Translations under genes and position numbers: made by a program
Notes under the pieces: model-generated
Database searches by the model: none
What the model saw: the letters and a program-made list of their open reading frames with translations, nothing else
What the model was told of the DNA's origin: nothing
Part shown: positions 33,577-45,276 of the stretch, piece by piece
Layout: every line of letters starts with the position of its first letter
Position numbering within the stretch: the stretch's first letter is position 1
Source of the DNA: Fallopia convolvulus
Taxonomy: Eukaryota > Streptophyta > Magnoliopsida > Caryophyllales > Polygonaceae
Direction of reading: 5' to 3'
Assembly (NCBI GenBank): GCA_964016875.1
Contig: OZ024730.1
Location: 41,052,795 to 41,116,794, forward strand
DNA: 64,000 bases

Positions 33577-34686
33577 TCAATACAATGTCTGGTCAACGTT
33601 CTTCTCATTCTCATCTTTTCCTAAAGAAGTAGTGGGAGAGATAGGTGTATCAAAGGATTTTGAATTATCCAAGCCAAACTTCTTGACACACTCTCTTAGG
33701 TACTTTTGTTGATACACTCTTGTACCCTCTCTTCCTTGAACAACTTGAAGTCCCAAGAAGAACTTAAGTTCACCAACCATACTCATTTCAAATTCACTAG
33801 CCATGAGGTTGGCGAAGTTCTTCACAAGTTTATCATCTATAGAACCAAAGATGATGTCGTCAACGTAGACTTGCACAACCAAAGTGTGCTTTCCCTTTTT
33901 AAGATGAAAGAGAGCGTTATCCACCTGTCCTCGAACATATCCATGTTGTAGCAAGAACCGAAAGAGCATGCCATACCAAGCTCGTGGTGCTTGCTTCAAC
34001 CCATAAAGTGCTTTGTCGAGTTTGAAAACATGATTCTGGTGGGTAATGTCTTCGAAGCATGGAGTTTGTTCTACAAAAACTTCTTCTTTAAGAAAGCCAT
34101 TCAGAAAGGCAATCTTAACATCCATTTGTTGAAGCCTGAATCCATGATGAGATGAATAAGCAATCAAGAGACGAATTGCCTCTAGACTTGCCACAGGAGC
34201 GAATGTCTCATCATAATCTATCGCTTCTTGTTGGTTATACCCCTTAACCACAAGTCTTGCTTTGTTCATAAAAACGTTTCCAGAATCATGAAGATTATTT
34301 ATGAATACCCAACGTGTTCCAATCACATTTCTGTCTTTGGGTCGTGGAACTAGGTGCTAAACCTTGTTTCTATCAAACTGATGAAGTTCTTCTTCCATAG
34401 CACACACCCAATCTAGATCTTTTAGGGCTTGATCCACATTATTCGGTTCCATAATAGAGAGAATTGTGTTGAATGCACAGAAATTCTGAAGTGATGAACG
34501 TGTTTGAACACCTTTTGAGTAGTCAGAGATGATTTTGGTTATTGGATGAGCATCTTTCTGCTGATAGTGCAACTGAAGCTGAGTGAGGTCAACCACTTCA
34601 CTATTTATGATCCTGCTCGGTGTTGGAATTATCGATCTCTGTAGCTTCTTCACTTTGATCAGGTTCAACATTACCAAAATCTTCAT
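33577..34686 (-). pseudogene. C1 reverse transcriptase
   Basis: The linker HQFDRNKV then a stop (about 34357) precede the RT proper: [66 protein letters not shown] and the catalytic YVDDIIFGS. The end, DTPISPTTSLGKDE, leads to RNase H after one frame change at about 33570. The catalytic pair is intact, but the flanking stop and shift make the polyprotein non-functional. SIRE-type sequence signatures agree with the two zinc knuckles upstream. Confidence 0.9.
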
Positions 34687-35663
34687 TTTCTTCTATTTCT
34701 TCTAGAGCTGGCATATTAGAATTATCTGGGTCATTCACCTGTTCGGGGTCGACAACCTTTGGAACCTGAACAACTTCCACAACACGAACGTCTGACTCAT
34801 CACAAATATGAAAACCCAGATCACCTTCATCTTCGTCGACAATAGAGCTTCCTCCCATAGTGTTCTCATCAGACATAAAATGAACACTTTCCTGTACTTT
34901 TCTAGTTCGCTTGTTGAAAACTTTGTAGGCCTTGCTATGCTGAGAGTAGCCTACGAAGGTTCCTTCATCACTCCTAGCATCCATCTTACATATATTGTCT
35001 TTGCCATTATTATGTACGAAACATTTGCAACCAAAAGTACGCGGGTGGGAAACGTTAGGTTTTCTTCCTCTAAAAAGCTCATATGGTGTTTTCCTAAGAA
35101 GAGGACGCACCATAGCTCTGTTTAGTACATAACAAGCAGCATTGATAGCTTCTCCCTAGAAATTCCTTGGTAGACCACTCGAGATCATCAGAGTTCTCGA
35201 CATATCCTCCAAAGTTCTGTTCTCTTTCAACTACACCATTCTGTTGAGGAGTTCTTCGGGCTGAAAAATCGTGACCGACACCATTTTCATTGCAAAAGTC
35301 CAAGAACTGAGCATTTTCAAATTTTGTGCCATGATCTGATCGGATTGAAACCAAAGGTACTCCAATCACCTTTTTTGTTAACTTCCTCCATGCACTGAAT
35401 TCTTTGAATACCTTGTCTTTAGAAGACAAGAAAAACACCCAAGTATACCGTGAAAAGTCATCAACTATAACATAGACATATCTATTACCTCCTCGACTTT
35501 TCACACGCATAGGTCCACAAAGATCCATATGAATTAATTCTAAAGGCTTAGAAGTACTTACCTTCTTTTTCAATTGAAATGAGGATCTAAAATGTTTCCC
35601 TTTCACACAAGCTTCACAAATTTCGTACTTGTTTGGATCAATTTTAGATAACCCACGTACCAA
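34601..35663 (-). pseudogene. C1 integrase
   Basis: CEACVKGKHFRSSF gives the CC half of the zinc domain. The core has HMDLCGPM, VIVDDFSRYTWVFFL, IRSDHGTKF and ARRTPQQNGVVERE, so D, D and E positions are all present. A one-base shift near 35215 follows VERE; the other frame carries on from 35113 with VRPLLRKTPYELFRGRKPN and GCKCFVHNN to EGTFVGYSQHSKAYKVFNKRT. The rest is an acidic linker to RT. Confidence 0.88.
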
Positions 35664-35669
35664 TTACTG

Positions 35670-36137
35670 ATTTGGAAGTTTGTTGATAAGTTGTAGACTC
35701 GCATGACCAAATCTGTTATGCTAGAGGTTTGCAACGTCTTTGACCACTTGAAAAAACAACTTTTCTTCAGGCAAGAGCCAAGGAACAACTTTATAAAGAT
35801 TGTTCTCACAAGTTCTCTTCAGAAGAGTCTTACCTGAGCTATGAGAATCAAAAACAACTTGATAGAGATTGTTAGCACACAGTTGGGAAACACTTAGAAG
35901 ATTGTACCTAAGACCTTTGATATAACTTACGTTGTTGACACAAAAGTTCTTAGAAATTCTTACCTTTCCAATACCTAAGACTTGTCCCTTACTGTTATTA
36001 CCGAAGGTGATGTTGCTACCTTCTTGTTGATGTAGTGAGATGAATGACTCAAAGCTTCCCGTGATATGAGTTGAACAAGAACTATCGAAGAACCAGAGAC
36101 CGCTTTCTCTCACTTCATTTTGCAAGGTAAAAGTCAT
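35670..36137 (-). pseudogene. C1 aspartic protease and pre-integrase region
   Basis: WFFDSSCSTHITG is the copia protease active site, with DSS where D-S-G is usual; the glycine change may reduce activity. Then ITFGNNSKGQVLGIGKVRI and GLRYNLLSVSQLC follow, typical of the pre-integrase segment. A stop at about 35721 and a frame change precede integrase. Confidence 0.82.
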
Positions 36138-38054
36138 TTTTTACGAACCAAGAGTTGTTTAACAACTCTTCTGGATTGGATAACGTGATGATTTTCAAAA
36201 CATCTTTCATCATAAATTCTTTCTGGATCTATGGTTGGCTCACGTTCATGAGCCTCCCAAAGTCCATAAGATTTGCTATGCCTTTTCTTTTTCCTGCACT
36301 CATGTTGAAGATGACCTTCTTTTCCACAATACCAGCAAGTTTTATGACTTTTAAGACCAACATACTTGTTGTACCCAAGATAGATCGGTTTGTTGTTAAT
36401 TCGAGCTTGAAAGTCAATTTTTGATGGTTTCAAGTTCTCAACTTGTTTCTTCCAAATCTTGTGTGCTTTTTGACCTGAATACTAAGGTCTTACCTTTGCC
36501 TAGGTTCCCCACCTCTGATGTAGAACAACTTCCCTTGTTTTTACACATAAGTGTGTTACCTTTAGGTTCGAGTAGACACAGAGTTTTCAAATCCTTAGGC
36601 ACATAGGAATATCCAAGTCCAGGTCTTGAAGTTACAAAAGTTTTAGCAAATTCTTCTGCAACTTTCTTAGCAACAAACTCTTCTTTCCATTTTTTCTTTT
36701 TAAGGTCAATGACCAACTTAACATTACTAAGTTTTAGCATGAGATTTTGTCCTTCAAGGTTTGTTATTTTCTTTTCTAAGTCATCCAATTAAATTTTAAG
36801 ATTATCAAAAGTTTTGCATGCAATATACTCAGAGACAAAAGACTTATTCTCTAACTTAGCACATTTAAGAGACCAACCTTCATTATCATCCATTAAGTTA
36901 GAATTGGTGTCTTCTCTTTCATCAAGTTTTTCACTAAGTTTGATAACTTGAGTTCCCAACTTCTCAATGATAGCATGCAACTGTTCTTTAGTTTTATTGG
37001 ACAAGATAGACGAAAGTTCAGAATTTTATACCCCTTTTGGAACATCTATAGCCATGAGACATGTTTCTCCTTGTTGACTTTCTTCATCCTCAACATAGGA
37101 ATCATCCCAGGTGGCCAACGTAGCAGTTTTGTCACCTTCCGACTTCTTTTTGACAAAATTTCTTGCAAAGTGTCCTCTTCTTGAGCAGTGGTAACAAATG
37201 ACATCCTTCATGTCTTTGACTGGTTCCATCGCTTTGGAAGGAACTTTGCCATTACGATTCCAAAGCCTCTTCATGCATGACTCTTGTGATGAGTGCAACC
37301 TCATCATCACCATCAACTTGGTCATCATCACATTGAGCAAGATCGAAAGCCTTTTCTACTTTCAAGGCAATGTTTTTGACCTTGTGAGTTTCATGGCGAT
37401 CATCTCACCTTTGTTTGATTCCTCCATACATGGTCAGTTTTCCGATGACGTCTTACAAGGTGAGTGTCTTGGTTTCACTATTGGTTAGCCACGCAGTAGC
37501 AACCTCATTCCATTTTACATTAAGCCCTTGGATCAACTTGCTAACTTGCTTCCATTAAGGAAGTTTTTCATCAGGAGACTCGAGTTGGCTAACCACAACT
37601 TGAAATCTTGAGTGGTAGTCACCCAATGATTCATTCTTCTCTTGACTCATTCCTTCATACTCCCTTTCTAGAGAAATGATGCGATCCTTCTTCACATCAT
37701 CATTTCCTTGGTGAAGCCTTTTAAGAGCATCCCAAATTTGCTTAGATGTCTTGTACTGGACAACCTTCTTCAAGTCTACAGGGGTTAGAGCATGGTGAAG
37801 AACCTTCTTAGCACGAGAGTTATGTTCTTCTGTAGCTTGTTGTAATCAGTGTCACCATAGTCCGCCTTCTTTTTCTCTTCCTTTCCATCAGTGGTGAGAA
37901 ATGTTTCAGGACCCATCTCGATAACCTTTCATAGTTGTCCATCGAGTGAGCAAATATGGGTCTTCATTTGCTCGACCCACCAATCATACTCACTAGCCTT
38001 GAGCACTGGTAGCTTCCCGAACGAATCATTGATAGTTGTGTTTGTTGAAGTCAT
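36134..38054 (-). pseudogene. C1 gag with two zinc-knuckle regions
   Basis: A start near 38054 opens MTSTNTTINDSFGK, then DWWVEQMKTHICSLDGQL with a TGA in place of the following Trp. The UBN2-type core is at 37773-37555 (QIWDALKRLHQGND..SLEREYEGMSQEKNESLGDYHSRF). The first knuckle (near 37190) reads C-YH-C-SRRG-H-FARN-F, so its last Cys is Phe. The second (near 36330) is intact: C-WY-C-GKEG-H-LQHE-C. Between them lies a coiled-coil-like segment (LEKKITNLEGQNLMLKLSNV). Several stops and shifts break the frame. Confidence 0.85.
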
Positions 38055-38087
38055 CTTTCCTATAAATTAGAAGTACTAAAACAGATC

Positions 38088-38110
38088 TAGAGCCAAGCTT
38101 TGATACCAAT
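38088..38110 (-). other. C1 primer-binding site
   Basis: On the minus strand the LTR end CGATCCTACA is followed by AT and TGGTATCAAAGCT, complementary to the initiator tRNA-Met 3' end with one change from the canonical motif. Confidence 0.8.
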
Positions 38111-38467
38111 TGTAGGATCGTTAGTACGTCTACGTTGCCGACCTCAACTAAGTCGTCGACTTCTTAAGTAAATGCAGCGGAAATAAAGTACAAGAAAGAC
38201 TTACTTTCACACAATGATTTTTATAGCGGAAACACTTGATCGATGAACTCTATCAATCAAGTGTGAAAACCACTCCCTTCCAAGTTCTCGCTTGGAAGGA
38301 TTAAAATTCGTAGCTTGCTTTATTGATCGTTTGGATAGTTTACAAGAACACCCTGGATCTATACATGCTTCCCAAGCACTCTAGAACTCGTCGTGAGCCG
38401 AGTAACTACAACCCTCAATCCGTCTAACAAGCCTACGTCTCTCAAACTCTCGTTTTCTTTCTTTCTT
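38111..38467 (-). repeat. C1 5' LTR, truncated
   Basis: It matches the C1 3' LTR (11080-11374 plus 25475-25540) and so shows the intact target sequence around CGAGTAACTACAACC. Homology stops after TTTCTTTCTTTCTTA at about 38464; the outer half of the LTR (about 350 bp) and the expected target duplication are gone. Confidence 0.88.
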
Positions 38468-38489
38468 AGTAGAAAAATGGACCAAGACG

Positions 38490-39610
38490 TTGGATGATAA
38501 TATCAAAATGAGAAATCAACTTGATCAATCAGAATATTTTCTTTCAAAAAAACTGGAAACCGGTTCAAACTATGATGAGATCGTTGTGAAGCTAAATTCC
38601 TCTGCTAATGAAGTTACTCTTCTTAAAAGGGAGCTCAGTCACATCAAAAGTAAAAGAGATAACTTGTTTAAGACCTTTTGTAAAAATCAGGAATGTCTAG
38701 ATAATTTGGTTCCTCAAGCCAAGGTTTTAAAAGAAAATGAGACCCTTAGGAGAAAGATCTTCAACCAAGAAATGTTGATTAGTGAAGAGCTCAATTCTAA
38801 GATAGTTGAGAAAAACCTAGGTGTTTGTGTTCTGTATGATAAAGTCAGACCAATAGAATAGATAATCAAATCTCAAAGAACCTATTTCATGATCAAATCT
38901 GCTTCTACTGGACCTCAAGTATGGTATGAAGAAGGATCATCAAAGGATGAGAACCCTTCTCTCTTAGAAAAGGAGAAAAATGAGTGTAGGGACCATGAGC
39001 TTTAAAGCCAAAACCATCACATCGCTCATTAGGAGGAAAGAGTTAGTATAGTTGAAAACAAAAAATGGGAACAAAAGGTACCACCCTATGAAGGCTAGCA
39101 ATAAAAGTAGTCTTAAGATTGTCAAGGGAAACGGATCTAGAACCTACAAAACCTTTTGGAAATGCAGAGTTCATGGGAACTGTCATTTCAAAAGACAAGC
39201 TCATCATTCTCACACTCGTGACGACAAGATTTCCAAAGAACAATGTAGAGTCCCCAACAATAGTATCCCACCTAGGAACTCCTCGTCAAGTCATAGGAAC
39301 TCCACACTCATTTGTGACCTGATAGAACTGTTAGACAATATTAATCTAGAATCTTGTTTTGATCCAGGCAAGAGAGATTATGCCTGGTCCCCAAGTCTAA
39401 CTAATCTTGCAGGATGTAGTGAGGGGGGAATAACAAATGGGTCATCATCAATGAATGTTCCAACCACATGACCAAGATGAAGAAGGATAACCCCACCTCA
39501 CTATTCACAAAAGTCAATGGAGACGACTTCTTCCTCGACTGCAAGAACAAGGGAACAAGGCCTAACAACGTTTATCAAGTGGATACTCTGTGAGAAGAAA
39601 CTCGAAAATG
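38490..39610 (+). pseudogene. Copia gag C-terminal and protease remnant (E or C2)
   Basis: A 123-codon frame is rich in heptad-like Leu and charged residues (EVTLLKRELSHIKSKRDNLF, LVPQAKVLKENETLRRKIFNQ), as in the long gag tails of SIRE-like copia. After several stops, KWVIINECSNHMTKMKKDN near 39440 matches the protease motif, but the catalytic D-S-G is I-N-E, so the active site is lost. VNGDDFFLDCKNKGTRPNNVYQVDTL follows. It is unclear whether this is the continuation of the C2 gag cut at 11079 or part of E. Confidence 0.55.
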
Positions 39611-40392
39611 AGTTCCTCATTACAACCACAAATGACAATTGATTATATAGCCTACCCAAGTCTATCATGTTAGGGAGTCTCTATGATCTTATTTTTGTGT
39701 TTCTTGATTAAAACAGAGATTTATCTACATGATTGTGTTTCTTGATTAAAACAGAGATTTATCTTCTAGAGATTTATCTACATGATTTATCTACATGATT
39801 GTAAAACAGAGATTTTTGTGTTTCTTTGGCACTTGTGGTGCAACACCCCAAAGAACTAGTTGTATTCTCTTGTTGTGGATGTTGGCAACTTGGTGACAGT
39901 TTAAAGGAGTGACATATGTGAGGAACCTTGTCCAGGTAGGGAACCTTGTGGAAGTTGGGAACTTTGTGTAGGTGGGGAACGATGACTACATGTGTTTTAT
40001 TTTGGAAATCTCTAGAAGAAAAATATGCCACTCAAGTGCTTTGTTAAAAAAAATCTGGAATACCAAGATGTTTATGAGGTTGAGGGGGAAGGTAAATTTG
40101 TGAGGAAATTGAACCATGACACACAAAAAAGGGTTACAAGCTGGCTGGTAAACATTTGGTGTCTAAGGGTGCTGGAAAAGTGGTTGACTTTGTGATGATA
40201 TTAAACATGCTGATGTGGGCAACACAGTGGTGGAAGAAGATGGTTTACACTTTGCTGCTAGAAAATGTTGGGCAACTCTTGTAGTATTAGTGGTGCACTT
40301 GCTGATTTGCTTGAGTCTTTGACTTAGCTCGAGTCACCAACATCCATCTCCTTTCTATTTTCCCTAACACATCTACCCTCTTACAAATATTA

Positions 40393-42300
40393 TGTTGGAA
40401 AGTTGTGTGTTAGAATAGAGTCAAGGAACAGTTATGGGAACTGTTCCTTGGGCAGCGGAATAACAAATAAATATGCAGGTGATAGGCACAAAGAAGATAA
40501 CAATATGGAAGTATAGGAACAAAGAATATTAAGGGAACAATTCAAGAAATTATAAGGAACAAGAACCAAAAGCATAAGATAAGTAAAGGGACACAGTTCC
40601 TTATAGAGGAACCCCACTTCAACCAACTAGTTGAATGGGTAAACCTCTACCTCCCTTGGAGGATTTTGAATGACTTACTTGTTTTATTGATTGTTCCTTA
40701 GTAACAACAGGCAAGACTCAAACTTCTCTGTTCCTACGAGGTCTACCTAACTCTAGCAACACTAATGAGTCTTCTCAGCCAAGTTCCTAAGCAAACAACT
40801 CAACTAAGACAAGTAAACCAAACCTTACACCTGGACTTCACTATCACAGTTCCCTTCCTCCTGGGAACGTCTTCCTTCCCTCTTACACTTGGACTTGACT
40901 ATCACAATTCCCTTGCTCCTGGGAACTTCTTCCTCGCCGTGGTTGAGATCAAACACTCGCCGTCGACCACCTTCTCTCTCTTAATGCTCTTGTCTTTTTG
41001 GATTTCTGAAGGGGTGAATTTTTCTCTTGGGCTTGTTCACTATTTATATCTAAAGAGCCTTGCTCCCCAATCCTCAACTTGGAAAATGTCAAGATTGCCC
41101 TTGTCTTGTTCCCCAAGTATGTACTTTCTCAACATGTGACTCTTCTTTTGAATTTGGTCAACTCTTGAAGCTCATCAAGCCGTTGGATGAATAGGCTCAG
41201 TCTGATGCACGGATTGTTCCTCTGTTTTGTCAGGAACACGTCTCCGTATTTCTCGCTGATGTGGTTTTTGGACTGGCTTGTGAGTTCCCTTAGATGGGAA
41301 CAGTTCCTTCATTTTACACTGAGAGTTCCCTTCATTGTTCCCTTGATTGTTTCTTCTCCTGGAGCTTTTCTCTTGAGGAACTGTTCCTTGGATGGGAACA
41401 GTTCCTTCATATTACACTGATAGTTCCCTTCATTGTTCCTTTGAGTCTTTCTTCTCCTGGAGCTTTGGTCTTGGGGAGCTATTCCTTGGATGGGAGCAGT
41501 TCCTTCACATTACATTGTCGTTCTCTTCACTGTTCCTTTGAGCCTTGAACCTTCATTCTTCCCATCATGTTCCTGGATGGGAACAACTCCTCATATTGCA
41601 CTGGCGTTCCCATCACTGTTCCTTTGAGCCTTAAACCTTCATTGTTCCCATCATGTTCCTGGATGGGAACAACTCCTCATATTGCACTGGCGTTCCCATC
41701 ATTGTTCCTTTGAGCTTTGAAACTTCACTGTTCCCATCATGTTCCCTAGATGGGAACAGTTCCTTATATTACACTAGCGTTCCCATCACTGTTCCTTTGA
41801 TCTTTGAAACTTCACTGTTCCCATCATATTCCCTAGATGGGAACAGTTCCCATCATATTACACTAGTGTTTCCTTCAGTGTTCCTTCTTCTTGGTTTTTC
41901 TATCATTTTCAATTGTCAAGGGAACAGTGTCATCCTATTACACTGAGAGTTCCCTTTACTGTTCCCTCTATCAAGGGAACAGTTCCTTTCATCGTTCCCT
42001 TGAATCTTCATTCTTTGTCTTGCTTCTCTTGGAGCCTTGAACTTCACAGTTCCCATCACTGTTCTCTCTAGTTAGATGAACAGTTCCTTTCATTGTTCCC
42101 TTGAATCTACCTTCTTTGTTTTGCTTCTCTTGGAACCTTCAACTTCATAGTTTCCATCACTGTTCCCTCTAGTTAGAGAAACAGTTCCTTTCATTGTTCC
42201 CTTGGACAATTCCTTCCCTGAAACACTTCATAGAACATATCAAATGCCAAGGGTTTGTTATCATCAAAACCCAAAGGGGCAAGGGAACCTTGCCTTAACA
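40393..42300 (-). mobile_element. Solo LTR D, 5-bp TSD TATTA
   Basis: TATTA lies at 40388-40392 and 42301-42305. On the minus strand it starts TGTTAAGGCAAGG (42300) and ends CTTTCCAACA (40393). It is the same family as the 5' LTR of C2 (9224-10371) but about 750 bp longer, because of the tandem array at 41293-41930. It is flooded with GGGAAC and GTTCCC hexamers. No internal region is present. Short ORFs in it reflect the repeats. Confidence 0.88.
41293..41930. repeat. Tandem array of 86-98-bp units inside solo LTR D
   Basis: Unit starts with GATGGGAACAGTTCC are visible at 41293, 41391, 41489, 41576, 41662, 41749 and 41836. The first two spacings are 98 bp, the others 86-87 bp. Each unit has GATGGGAAC(A/T)..TCC, CATATTACACT and GTTCC(C/T)..CATTGTTCC blocks. 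Confidence 0.9.
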
Positions 42301-42661
42301 TATTATCTCTTCGGTTTCATGTGTGTGTTTTGACTTTTTCATGCTTGCTTGGTTAAGACTATATCATATCTTGTTGTGGTTTGGTGTTTGTAACTTTTGT
42401 TGACTTCTATTGCTTACCCTTTCATGATTATTCTATTGCTTGATTATTCTGAGTATTCTTTTTGATGATGCCAAAAGGGGGAAAAGTTGGAGATAGATAA
42501 AAGAGGGGAGTTAATATTGAATGTCATGCAGGTTATCCAACTTAGGGGGAACTTCTTAGAGAATTTGTGTTTATTGTCTATATTGTCGATGTTTGGCCTT
42601 TGAAGTTCGTGATGAACAAAAATAGATGTGTTTGCCACCATCAAAAGGGGGGGGGGGGATT

Positions 42662-43742
42662 TGTTAGAAAGTGAAGCTTTGATTTTGATGGTTCCAAACT
42701 TGAAGGAAGTTGACAACATGGATTCTTCTATGAAGTCGTGGACATGTGTGAAGTCCCGAACATGTGAACCAAGACGGAATAGAAGAGTTGGTAGAATGTG
42801 AGCTCAAGACTTTGACAGGTCATCAACTTACGCAAGTGAGGTGGCCAACTTCGAAGATGCAAAACAGGTCGCCGAAGTGAGTCACGTCCCCGACCTACGC
42901 AAGTCCCATGGCCAACCTCCAATCTATGATCCAGGTTGCCCACGTGAGCCAGGTTGTCGATGTGAGCAAGGTCCCAGACCTGACAGGAAGGCGGACTAAA
43001 AACGCATGAGAAGATTGCGGGAGATATCATATCGATGCGGTTAAGGAAAGAATCTTCTCAAGATAGGAAAGGACGTGGATTTTTCTTATGCCCTAAGGAG
43101 TTTGTTTATTGTAACATTTATTTTATCCTTAGGAAGATTTGTATGGATTAGATTTATATTATCTTTTTTAATTAAAGGAAGTAATATATCTCTAAACCCT
43201 AAAGTGCTAGCCTATATAATTTGTGGTCTTTAGGTTAAAATTTCGTAGGTTCATATTGCATTCTTGTGAGAAGAAAAAGAAAGCATTTTGTGTATTTCAT
43301 GAGAGAGAAAATCATTTGTTTGAGTGACTCGTTCGTGGGATTCGATCGAGTGGTGAGTTCAAAAGAGGAAGAGAGACGTAGGCTTGTTAGATTAGTTGAG
43401 GGTTGTTATTACTCGGTTCACAAAGAATTCTAGAGTACTTGGGAAATAGGTCTAGATCCAAGGTGTTCTTGTAATCAGTTCAAAAGATCAATAAAGCAAG
43501 CTACAACTTTTAATCTTTCCAAGCGAGAACTTGGAAGGGAGTGGTTTTCACACTTGATTGATAAAGTTCATTGATCAAGTGTTTCCACTATAAAAAAATC
43601 ATCTTGTCAACTAAGTCTTTCTTGTTAAATTAAATTTACACTGTATATACACTCATGTTGGTGACTTTGTCTAACTCAATAACCTTGACTAGGTTGACGA
43701 CTTTGGCTAGGTTTGGGACCTACACGTACTAACGATCCTACA
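42662..43742 (+). repeat. 3' LTR of element E
   Basis: It starts TGTTAGAAAGTGAAGC after a polypurine tract (AAAAGG plus a run of about 12 G) and ends AACGATCCTACA. Its ends are homologous to the C1 LTR: the block GTTGTTATTACTCGG..TCTAGAGTACTTGGGAA and CTTGGAAGGGAGTGG occur in both. The middle differs and the LTR is about 370 bp longer than that of C1. No matching 5' LTR of E is present. Confidence 0.85.
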
Positions 43743-44584
43743 AAGTTGAACATAATCAAGCCTTGTGATGGTTGAACGTAATCAAGTCTTTGAAGATGAT
43801 TGAATGTAATCAAGTCTTTAATCTATGTATGTGTCTTACGATAAAGAATGTATTAGGGTTTATCTAAGTATCAACTTGTTTCGATCAAAAATAAGTATTG
43901 TTTTAGCTTTTGTCACAAGTTTTAAGAAAAACATTAACTGAACTCAAAACTTTAAAGTTTTTATCAATCTTATCATTTTTTAAATATCAACAACCTTTTG
44001 GGGACAATGAACCAAGAGTATTGGTCAAACTAAACATATTCCAACAACAATTCTCATACCTCACTTCTAATTAATTACACAGAGAACCTAAAATGACACA
44101 TAAAATTCTCGTCCAATAACAACTCTTTCATTGGATGACAAAATACAAATTAAGCTCTTTTTATTCCCCTCCCCTTCAATTCTTTATACATAAATATAAT
44201 TAAAGTCTTTTCTAAAAAAATCCAAATGATGCCATTTTACATTTATATTTAAATGTGATTTTTTATTTCATTTCTTTGTAAAATTACCTAATTTATTATA
44301 TGACACATCCCAAAATTTAATATATATTTATATCATGTTTAGGAACGAAACCAGAAATTTAAAATTCGGGTTGGTTGGATTTACTAAGGTAGGCTAAATT
44401 TATCAAAAAATTTATTTATCAATATTAAATTTAATTTAATAAGTTGAATTTACATTAAATCTTTACTTATCTACTACTAAATTTGCCTTAATTTCTATTA
44501 TTTTTCTTATTGAATCTATTTCAATTTTACTATTTTTTGGTTGGCTTGGACGGATATTAGCTCAACCCTAGTTTTGTGCATGAT
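43743..44584. other. Noncoding spacer with three short direct repeats
   Basis: Three tandem copies of a 26-28-bp unit of the type TTGAACGTAATCAAGTCTT lie at about 43745-43825. The rest is AT-rich and without recognised features up to the LTR of element H. Confidence 0.5.
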
Positions 44585-45136
44585 TGTTTTGGGCAGATTT
44601 ACCACGTGAACGTGTTACCTGCTAAAGTGAGGGAAACCTAACCAAAAAATAATCGTAATGCGTTATAGCTAAAGAACAAGATGTAGACTTCAACAAGAAA
44701 GAAGTAAAAAGCAAATGAAAATGGGTATTATGATTGGATTATGATTGTTTTCAGTGGAAAATTCCTCTAAGATTACAAGTGAAAAACACAGGCAGGATTG
44801 ACGAATAAAAAAGAACAATTCTTGCTTGAGAGTATTTCAGAGTGTGATTATGAATGAGCCTCGAATGTCGTCCTGATCTCTCCTTCGTTCCTATTTTATA
44901 ACCTCCCATCCTTTGTGACCGTTACGAGCCTCTCTTCCCCCGTGCATGTTGCTACCACAATTCAATGACCTAGCCATTAGCGTTTGAGGGATCTTTTTTA
45001 GCCAAGATTTCCGCCATTGCTATCTCGCCCACTACTCCACGCAATTACTTCTTATCTGATTTCTCCATTTGATGGTTTGGGCTGAATGCCTTGGACTATC
45101 GTGACTTTCTGGGCTAAATTATGGGGAGGCCCAACA
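44585..45136 (-). repeat. 3' LTR of element H
   Basis: Minus-strand start TGTTGGGCCTCCCC at 45136 follows the polypurine tract TTTTTGAGGGGGTAT (45137-45152). It is about 90 percent similar by eye to the 5' LTR at 52790-53307, with several small indels, including an extra stretch around CCTCTCTTCCCCCGTGCATG. Confidence 0.88.
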
Positions 45137-45276
45137 ATACCCCCTCAAAAACCCGGGAAAGTTCCCTCCAAAAGTCCTTTTAAGGTTTTTGATTCGCGTA
45201 TTGGAATTTGTAGCGCGCAGAACACGTCCCATCGACCCTTATTTATAGCAGTCGTGATGATTCACTATTGCCTTAA

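Larger units (their letters stand above)
11080..38467 (-). mobile_element. C1: SIRE-like Ty1/copia element, interrupted by three later insertions
   Basis: Read on the minus strand, C1 runs: 5' LTR (38467 down to 38111), primer-binding site, gag, protease, integrase, reverse transcriptase, RNase H, a long third ORF, a polypurine tract, and the 3' LTR (25893 down to 11080). The 3' LTR is split by the 14.1-kb unit at 11375-25474. Solo LTRs sit at 26018-27426 and 30429-33049. A long extra ORF after RNase H and two separate gag zinc knuckles are typical of the SIRE/Maximus lineage. The left flank is ATAAG (11075-11079); the right end is truncated inside its 5' LTR, so no matching duplication can be checked. 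All frames carry stops or shifts. Confidence 0.8.
38468..42661 (+). mobile_element. Element E: plus-strand SIRE-like copia, internal remnant (interrupted by solo LTR D)
   Basis: The part 40300-42661 (without D) matches, on the opposite strand, the end of C1: GACTTAGCTCGAGT, then TTTTTGATGATGCCAAAA, GTTATCCAACTTAGGGGGAAC and a final polypurine tract (AAAAGG then a long G run) before the LTR at 42662. RT, RNase H and most of integrase are missing, so a large deletion lies between about 39650 and 40100. The left part could belong to C2 instead (see 38490-39610). Positions 39660-39840 contain short direct repeats around AACAGAGATTTATCTACATG. Confidence 0.65.

Noticed and set aside
41293..41930. 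CRISPR-like array
   Set aside because: Units are directly adjacent degenerate tandem repeats without unique spacers, in a plant LTR.
41187..41946. Hydrophobic-looking ORFs
   Set aside because: They are translations of the tandem GTTCC-rich units in solo LTR D.
41283..42190. Heat-shock elements (nGAAnnTTCn) in the D LTR
   Set aside because: The GAAC..GTTC pairs have three-base or larger gaps and do not fit the heat-shock element spacing.
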